NCBI GenBank assembly: GCA_021808815.1
Contig: JAKBAT010000002.1
Span: 1 to 43,186 of the forward strand
Length of the DNA: 43,186 nt
Direction: 5' to 3'
Source of the DNA: Pseudomonadota bacterium
GTDB lineage: Bacteria > Pseudomonadota > Gammaproteobacteria > Burkholderiales > Ferrovaceae
How positions within the stretch are numbered: the stretch's first letter is position 1; each line of letters begins with the position of its first letter. This document shows, piece after piece, positions 38,396 to 43,186 of this stretch. Both the position numbers and the translations under genes were made by a program. The notes beneath the pieces were generated by a model that worked only from the letters and a program-made list of their open reading frames with translations, searched no databases and had not been told where the DNA came from.

Positions 38396-39709
38396 TTGCA
38401 CACTACGGGGATGACCACAGCACTGCAGACCCTGCAACAGGTATTTGGCTACGCCTCGTTTCGCGATCCGCAAGACACCATCATCCACCACGTGACCAAC
38501 GGTGGACATGCCCTCGTCCTCATGCCCACCGGTGGCGGCAAATCCCTTTGCTACCAGATCCCTGCCCTGCTGCGGCCAGGGCTCACCCTCGTGATATCAC
38601 CCCTCATCGCCCTCATGCAGGACCAGGTAGGGGCACTGCAACGCCATGGCATACCCGCCGCCTGCCTCAATTCCACCCAAGGCGCCGCGGCCTCGCAGGC
38701 CCTGCTGCGCCAGATCGGCGAGGGCCGGCTCAAATTGCTGTATGTTTCTCCCGAACGTCTGTCACAGCCCGGGTTTCTGGCCCTGCTGCAACAGTGGCAT
38801 CGTGACATCGGGTTGGGTTTGTTTGCCATTGACGAGGCCCATTGCATTGCGGAATGGGGGCACGACTTTCGCCCCGAGTACCGGCAGCTTTGCCTGCTTC
38901 ACCAGCATTTTCCACAAGTCCCGCGCATTGCGCTGACGGCCACCGCCGATCCCCAGACCCGCGAGGAAATCATCAGTCAATTGCGCCTGCAGGAGGGACG
39001 CCAGTTCATCAGCAGCTTCGACCGGAAAAACCTGGGCTACTGTATCCACCCCAAGGACAACCCCTGGGCACAGATCACATCGTTCCTGCAGCATCGCCAT
39101 CCGCATCACAGCGGCATCCTGTATTGCCAGTCACGCCGCCAGGTGGAAAGCATGGCCCAATGGCTGCAGCACCAGGGATGGCCGGCCGTTCCCTACCATG
39201 CCGGGCTTTCCATGTCCCTGCGGGAAGCCCACCAGTCCGGCTTCCTGGCCTCCTCCTGTACCATCATGGTCGCCACCATCGCTTTTGGCATGGGTGTGGA
39301 CAAACCGGATGTGCGCTTCGTCATCCACCTGCAAAGCCCGAAGAACCTCGAGAGCTACTACCAGGAAACAGGTCGGGCCGGCCGCGACGGCATGCCGGCA
39401 GAAGCCCTGCTCCTCTTTCACAGGGATGACCTGGCAGCACAGCAATCCCGGCTCGATCATGGCCACCGTTCCAGAGAACGCAAGGACATCGAGCAACGGC
39501 GGCTGGATGCTCTGGGTGCCTTTTGCCTGGGCACCGGTTGCCGTCGCCAGGCACTACTGGGTTACTTTGGAGAAGCCCATTCCGGGTACTGTGGACAATG
39601 CGACCGCTGCAATCCCGCCTTCCAGCACTGGTCCGGACCCCGCCGCCGCCATCATGCCGTCACCTTCGCTCCAGACCATTTCACCCCAGCGTACCGCCGA
39701 ACCCGGTAA
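38396..39709 (+). CDS. RecQ-family ATP-dependent DNA helicase, short form
   Basis: VFGYASFRDPQDTIIHHVTNGGHALVLMPTGGGKSLCYQIPAL; FAIDEAHCIAEWGHDFRPEY; QETGRAGRDGMPAEALLL; zinc-binding C...CGQCDRC. Start TTG 38396 or ATG 38411. Confidence 0.92.
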   Translation: MHTTGMTTALQTLQQVFGYASFRDPQDTIIHHVTNGGHALVLMPTGGGKSLCYQIPALLRPGLTLVISPLIALMQDQVGALQRHGIPAACLNSTQGAAASQALLRQIGEGRLKLLYVSPERLSQPGFLALLQQWHRDIGLGLFAIDEAHCIAEWGHDFRPEYRQLCLLHQHFPQVPRIALTATADPQTREEIISQLRLQEGRQFISSFDRKNLGYCIHPKDNPWAQITSFLQHRHPHHSGILYCQSRRQVESMAQWLQHQGWPAVPYHAGLSMSLREAHQSGFLASSCTIMVATIAFGMGVDKPDVRFVIHLQSPKNLESYYQETGRAGRDGMPAEALLLFHRDDLAAQQSRLDHGHRSRERKDIEQRRLDALGAFCLGTGCRRQALLGYFGEAHSGYCGQCDRCNPAFQHWSGPRRRHHAVTFAPDHFTPAYRRTR

Positions 39710-39721
39710 AATGCGAAAGCT

Positions 39722-39810
39722 GCCCGGGTGGTGAAACTGGTAGACACAAGGGACTTAAAATCCCTCGACCCTCATCGGTCGTGCCGGTTCGATTCCGGCC
39801 CCGGGCACCA
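39722..39810 (+). tRNA. tRNA-Leu (anticodon UAA)
   Basis: GCCCGGGTGGTGAAACTGGTAGACACAAGGGACTTAAAATCCCTCGACCCTCATCGGTCGTGCCGGTTCGATTCCGGCCCCGGGCACCA: acceptor GCCCGGG/CCCGGGC, class II variable arm, TAA anticodon, encoded CCA. Confidence 0.97.
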
Positions 39811-39971
39811 TCCCACCCACCACGGTGCCGATAGGCTGCCTCAGGAAGGCAGGGTCGCCCCCACCCCAGAACATTGCCTCGAAAAACAGGTAGAACAGAT
39901 AAAGCACGAGGCACCCCAGAACAACCTGCCACAACACCTTGCGCAAGGAGAACCCCCGAAGGATTCGCAGG

Positions 39972-41843
39972 TTACAGAGTGATCTGGGCCCCGATTTCCA
40001 CAACACGATTGGGGGGGATTTTGAAGAAAGCCACGGCACTGCCGGAATTGCGGAACATGGTGACAAACAGCTTTTGCCGCCACAGGGGCATTTCCGACCC
40101 CTTCTGGGGAATGAGGGTTTCGCGGGACAGGAAATAGGACGTATCCATGGGTTCCAGCGGCAGGTACTTCTGCTGGGACAGGACAAGTGGCACGTTGGGA
40201 TCATCCATGAACCCGAAACGCAGGATCATGCAATGGAATTGATGGCCCAGGTCCTCGTACTCCAGGTGCTCCGATTCCGTCACGTGGGGAATTTCCAGGA
40301 CGCGGACGGCGAGGATGATGACCTGCTCGTGAATGACCTTGTTGTGCTTCATGTTGTGCATGAGAGCGCTGGGCACGCCATCCGGGTTGGTGGTCAGGAA
40401 TACCGCAGTCCCCGGCACGCGTGTGATGGAACCGGACGACAGCATCGACACGAAGGATTTCAAGGCAATGGCTTCGCGCTTCATGCGTTCGGCCACCATG
40501 GTCCGCCCCTGCTTCCAGGTGGTCATCAACAAGAATATCGTGCATCCCAGCCCCAACGGAAGCCATCCCCCTTCTTCGACCTTGATGGCATTGGCACTGA
40601 AAAAAGACACGTCCACCACCATCAGGGTGGCAATCAGCAACCCTCCCTTGAGCCGACCCCATCCCCACAAACGACGCACCACGAAGAAGGCAATGATGGT
40701 GGTCAACAGCATGGTGCCGCTGACAGCAATGCCATAGGCCGTCGCCAGGTTGGCAGAGGTTTTGAATCCCAGCACCAGGGCAATGACGGCCACCATCAGG
40801 ATCAGGTTGATGCCGGGAACATAGATCTGGCCAATCTCGGCCTCGGAGGTATGCAGTTCGGTCATGCGCGGGGCATACCCAAGCTTGATGGCCTGGTCCG
40901 TCATGGAAAACGCGCCCGAGATCACGGCCTGTGAGGCAATGATCGTGGCCACCGTGGCCAGGATCACCATGGGGTAGAGTGCCCATTCGGGCGCCAGCAT
41001 ATAAAAAGGATTCTCGATGGCCTTGGGATTCTGGATCAGGAGCGCCCCCTGGCCAAAGTAATTGAGCAGCAACGCCGGCAGGACCAGGCAGAACCAGGCA
41101 AGCTGGATCGGTTTTTTCCCGAAATGTCCCATGTCGGCATACAGGGCTTCAGCCCCTGTCAGCGCCAGCACCACCCCCCCCAGTGACAGGAAACCGATCA
41201 ATGGAGCGGCAGTAAAGAATCGAACCCCATGCATCGGGTTCAGGGCGAAGAGGATGGAAGGCTCGATCAGGATGCCTTTCACCCCCAACAGCGCGAGCAC
41301 GGCAAACCAGAGCATCATGAGGGGACCGAATAGCGCGCCGACGCGAGCCGTTCCCTTGCGCTGGAAAAGGAACAGCGGCACCAGGATCACCAGCGTGATG
41401 GGAACGACCATCTCCTTGAAAACGGGGCTTGCCACCTGTAACCCTTCCACGGCAGAAATCACTGAAATGGCCGGTGTGATGACACCGTCACCGTAGAACA
41501 GGGCAGCGCCAAAGAGGCCCATCGCCAGGATGGCGGAGCTGGTGCGCCCCTGCTCCGGCATTTTGCTCAGCGCCAGTGCCAGCAAGGCAATGATCCCGCC
41601 TTCGCCCCGATTGTCCGCCTGCATGATGAACGCCACATACTTGAAGGACACCACGATCATCAGGGACCAGAAAATCAGGGACAGGATGCCCAGGATATTT
41701 TCCGGATTCAGGGCCGGCGGATGAACCCCGGCGGTAAAAATCGTGTTCAGGGTGTACAGGGGGCTGGTGCCGATATCGCCATACACAACACCCAAGGCCC
41801 CCAGGGCCAGCATGGCGTAGTTTTGTTTGTTCGAAAGATTCAT
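39972..41843 (-). CDS. kup: KUP-family potassium transporter
   Basis: MLALGALGVVYGDIGTSPLYTLNTIF; FGAALFYGDGVITPAISVISAVEGL; start MNLSNKQ at 41843. The track start is 41897. Confidence 0.95.
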   Translation of the reverse strand: MNLSNKQNYAMLALGALGVVYGDIGTSPLYTLNTIFTAGVHPPALNPENILGILSLIFWSLMIVVSFKYVAFIMQADNRGEGGIIALLALALSKMPEQGRTSSAILAMGLFGAALFYGDGVITPAISVISAVEGLQVASPVFKEMVVPITLVILVPLFLFQRKGTARVGALFGPLMMLWFAVLALLGVKGILIEPSILFALNPMHGVRFFTAAPLIGFLSLGGVVLALTGAEALYADMGHFGKKPIQLAWFCLVLPALLLNYFGQGALLIQNPKAIENPFYMLAPEWALYPMVILATVATIIASQAVISGAFSMTDQAIKLGYAPRMTELHTSEAEIGQIYVPGINLILMVAVIALVLGFKTSANLATAYGIAVSGTMLLTTIIAFFVVRRLWGWGRLKGGLLIATLMVVDVSFFSANAIKVEEGGWLPLGLGCTIFLLMTTWKQGRTMVAERMKREAIALKSFVSMLSSGSITRVPGTAVFLTTNPDGVPSALMHNMKHNKVIHEQVIILAVRVLEIPHVTESEHLEYEDLGHQFHCMILRFGFMDDPNVPLVLSQQKYLPLEPMDTSYFLSRETLIPQKGSEMPLWRQKLFVTMFRNSGSAVAFFKIPPNRVVEIGAQITL

Positions 41844-41965
41844 GAAATCACAAAGTTGTGTCGTGCTGCCCTGCATTATGGGGCATAACCAGGCCATGGC
41901 AAACCCTTGACATTTGCGGGCGTCCTCTTACGGAAATCTGGTAAATTCGGCCATTAGGCACTTTT

Positions 41966-43090
41966 ATGGATTCCTGCCGGAAATTTCCTGACATGTGGAC
42001 AGACATTCCCTCCCTCCCCGCACAAAAAGGTTTCATCTCCGTCCTTGCTGCCTTGAGCCTGCTCGCACTGCTCAGCATCACGGGCTTTGCCATCGAGAGC
42101 GGGCACATCCTGCTGGAGCGGACACGCATCCAGGGTGCCACGGATGCAGCAGCGCTGCGTGGCGCCTCTCTTCTTTATGCACAGGGCAGCAATACACCTG
42201 ACTTTTCCCAATCTGGACCAGCCGTGACCAACGCCCTGAGCGCCGTCTCCCTGAATGAAACCGTAGGCCAGTCTGATGTCGTGAGCGCCAACGCGGCCTA
42301 CCTGCAAACCCTGAAACCCTCCGCTTCCTTCAATGCTGCAGCCATCCAGGTCAGCATGACCAAATCGGTCCCGCTGTTCTTCGGCGGACTGCTGGGAATA
42401 TCGGCCACTTCCGTGACAGCTTCCTCCATTGCCGCAGTCCAGACGCCCACGTCCATTTCCACCAATGGCACCAACCTGCCCCTGGCCATCAGCCAGTGCC
42501 TGGTCAGTCAGTATTGGGACACGCAAAACAATCAGCCTGCAATCGACCCCTCCACCAACCAGCCCTACCAGATCCAGATCGGCCTCAACTACCAATACAA
42601 CGGGCAAGGCGGCGGGGGTGGGGATGGTGGTGGTAACGGATTCCAAGGCCATGGCCATAACAATGGCAATGGTGGGGGCGACGGCAACAATTGCATTTCG
42701 GCACAGTGGGCCCCGCTCAATGGAAGTAACGGTGACGATAGCGACAGCTCGGACCAGCAATGCATCAACAATGGCAACCAGAGCGCCGTTGCAGCCGGCA
42801 ACTCGGTCTACATACAGAATGGCGACAAGACCAACCTCTACGACTTGGTCAATGCCTGCAGCGCTTCCGGCACGGGCACCTGCCAGTATTCCACGGTGCC
42901 GGTGGTTTCCAGCATCCAGCAGGGCAGCAGCCAGAACGTGCAGGCCCTCGCCTGCCTCGATGTGCTGTCTGCGAGTGGCGGCAACAACAAGTCTGTCACG
43001 GTCCAGTTCGCCAACGGTTGCACTCCCAACGGAGCGAGCGGCATCGGCACTTCCTACGGGGTCGTGGGCCCCCCCAAACTGGTGAACTGA
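41966..43090 (+). CDS. TadG-like (putative Flp pilus-assembly TadE/G-like) protein with Gly/Asn-rich insert
   Basis: QKGFISVLAALSLLALLSITGFAIESGHILLERTRIQGATDAAALRGASLLY; downstream AVAAGNSVYIQNGDKTNLYDLVNAC; insert GQGGGGGDGGGNGFQGHGHNNGNGGGDGNN. Confidence 0.75.
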   Translation: MDSCRKFPDMWTDIPSLPAQKGFISVLAALSLLALLSITGFAIESGHILLERTRIQGATDAAALRGASLLYAQGSNTPDFSQSGPAVTNALSAVSLNETVGQSDVVSANAAYLQTLKPSASFNAAAIQVSMTKSVPLFFGGLLGISATSVTASSIAAVQTPTSISTNGTNLPLAISQCLVSQYWDTQNNQPAIDPSTNQPYQIQIGLNYQYNGQGGGGGDGGGNGFQGHGHNNGNGGGDGNNCISAQWAPLNGSNGDDSDSSDQQCINNGNQSAVAAGNSVYIQNGDKTNLYDLVNACSASGTGTCQYSTVPVVSSIQQGSSQNVQALACLDVLSASGGNNKSVTVQFANGCTPNGASGIGTSYGVVGPPKLVN

Positions 43091-43093
43091 CGC

Positions 43094-43186
43094 TTACCAG
43101 AGCTTGCGCAATCCCACCTTGAAACCACCCGGCAGGGCTTCCAGCAGCAATGAGTTGGAGCGCTGGGTGGCGTAATATCCGACCCC
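43094..43186 (-). CDS. Partial CDS (C-terminus, runs off window): possible outer-membrane beta-barrel protein
   Basis: Open minus frame GVGYYATQRSNSLLLEALPGGFKVGLRKLW* with terminal aromatic residue; convergent with the TadG-like gene. Confidence 0.45.
   Translation of the reverse strand, partial: GVGYYATQRSNSLLLEALPGGFKVGLRKLW

Noticed and set aside
39755-39971. Minus-strand hydrophobic ORF (LRKVLWQVVLGCLVLYLFYLFFEAMFWGGGDPAFLRQPIGTVVGG...GAGIEPARPMRVEGF) between kup and tRNA-Leu
   Set aside because: It reads through the antisense of the tRNA and ends in the classic spurious GAGIEPARP tail; no credible ATG/SD after the kup stop. A small membrane protein is not excluded but is unsupported.
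1-43186. CRISPR arrays, insertion sequences, integrases, toxin-antitoxin or phage modules
   Set aside because: Looked for spaced repeats, transposase/integrase motifs and small paired ORFs; none was convincing. tRNA-Leu has no adjacent integrase or visible attachment repeat.

Overview
The window looks like a conserved chromosomal region of a Betaproteobacterium-like genome (inferred from gene content and order only). It holds about 42 coding regions and one tRNA. From left to right: (i) oxyR, divergent from the first codons of what is probably a peroxiredoxin/glutaredoxin hybrid gene; (ii) a minus-strand block encoding an EmrA/EmrB/TolC-type tripartite efflux system, panB, an IorB-like molybdenum hydroxylase large subunit, a 3-hydroxyisobutyrate-dehydrogenase-like oxidoreductase, YceI and cytochrome b561; (iii) the housekeeping cluster yceD-rpmF-plsX-fabH-fabD-fabG-acpP-fabF-mltG-tmk-holB-tatD; (iv) divergent maf and an RsmI-like methylase, then an RND efflux pair (permease before adaptor) sitting between maf and gph-rluC; (v) rne with a long leader and a strong terminator; (vi) an H-NS family gene; (vii) a lexA-sulA-like SOS operon with a consensus LexA box; (viii) a DODA-type dioxygenase and a DUF1178 gene; (ix) a complete branched-chain amino-acid-type ABC transporter (livKHMGF-like), a dienelactone hydrolase, a short RecQ helicase, tRNA-Leu(UAA) and kup; (x) an isolated TadG-like gene with a Gly/Asn-rich insert and the C-terminus of a probable outer-membrane protein. 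I saw no CRISPR array, transposase, phage module or recognisable defence island, and no convincing new multi-gene system. The best leads are regulatory or architectural: a near-leaderless consensus promoter for the yceD-fab operon, a hairpin between acpP and fabF, operator palindromes in the oxyR/peroxiredoxin gap, a terminator embedded in the end of the sulA-like CDS, an orphan molybdenum hydroxylase subunit, and the RND pair within the rne-fab neighbourhood. All calls come from reading the sequence and ORF translations; no database search was run.
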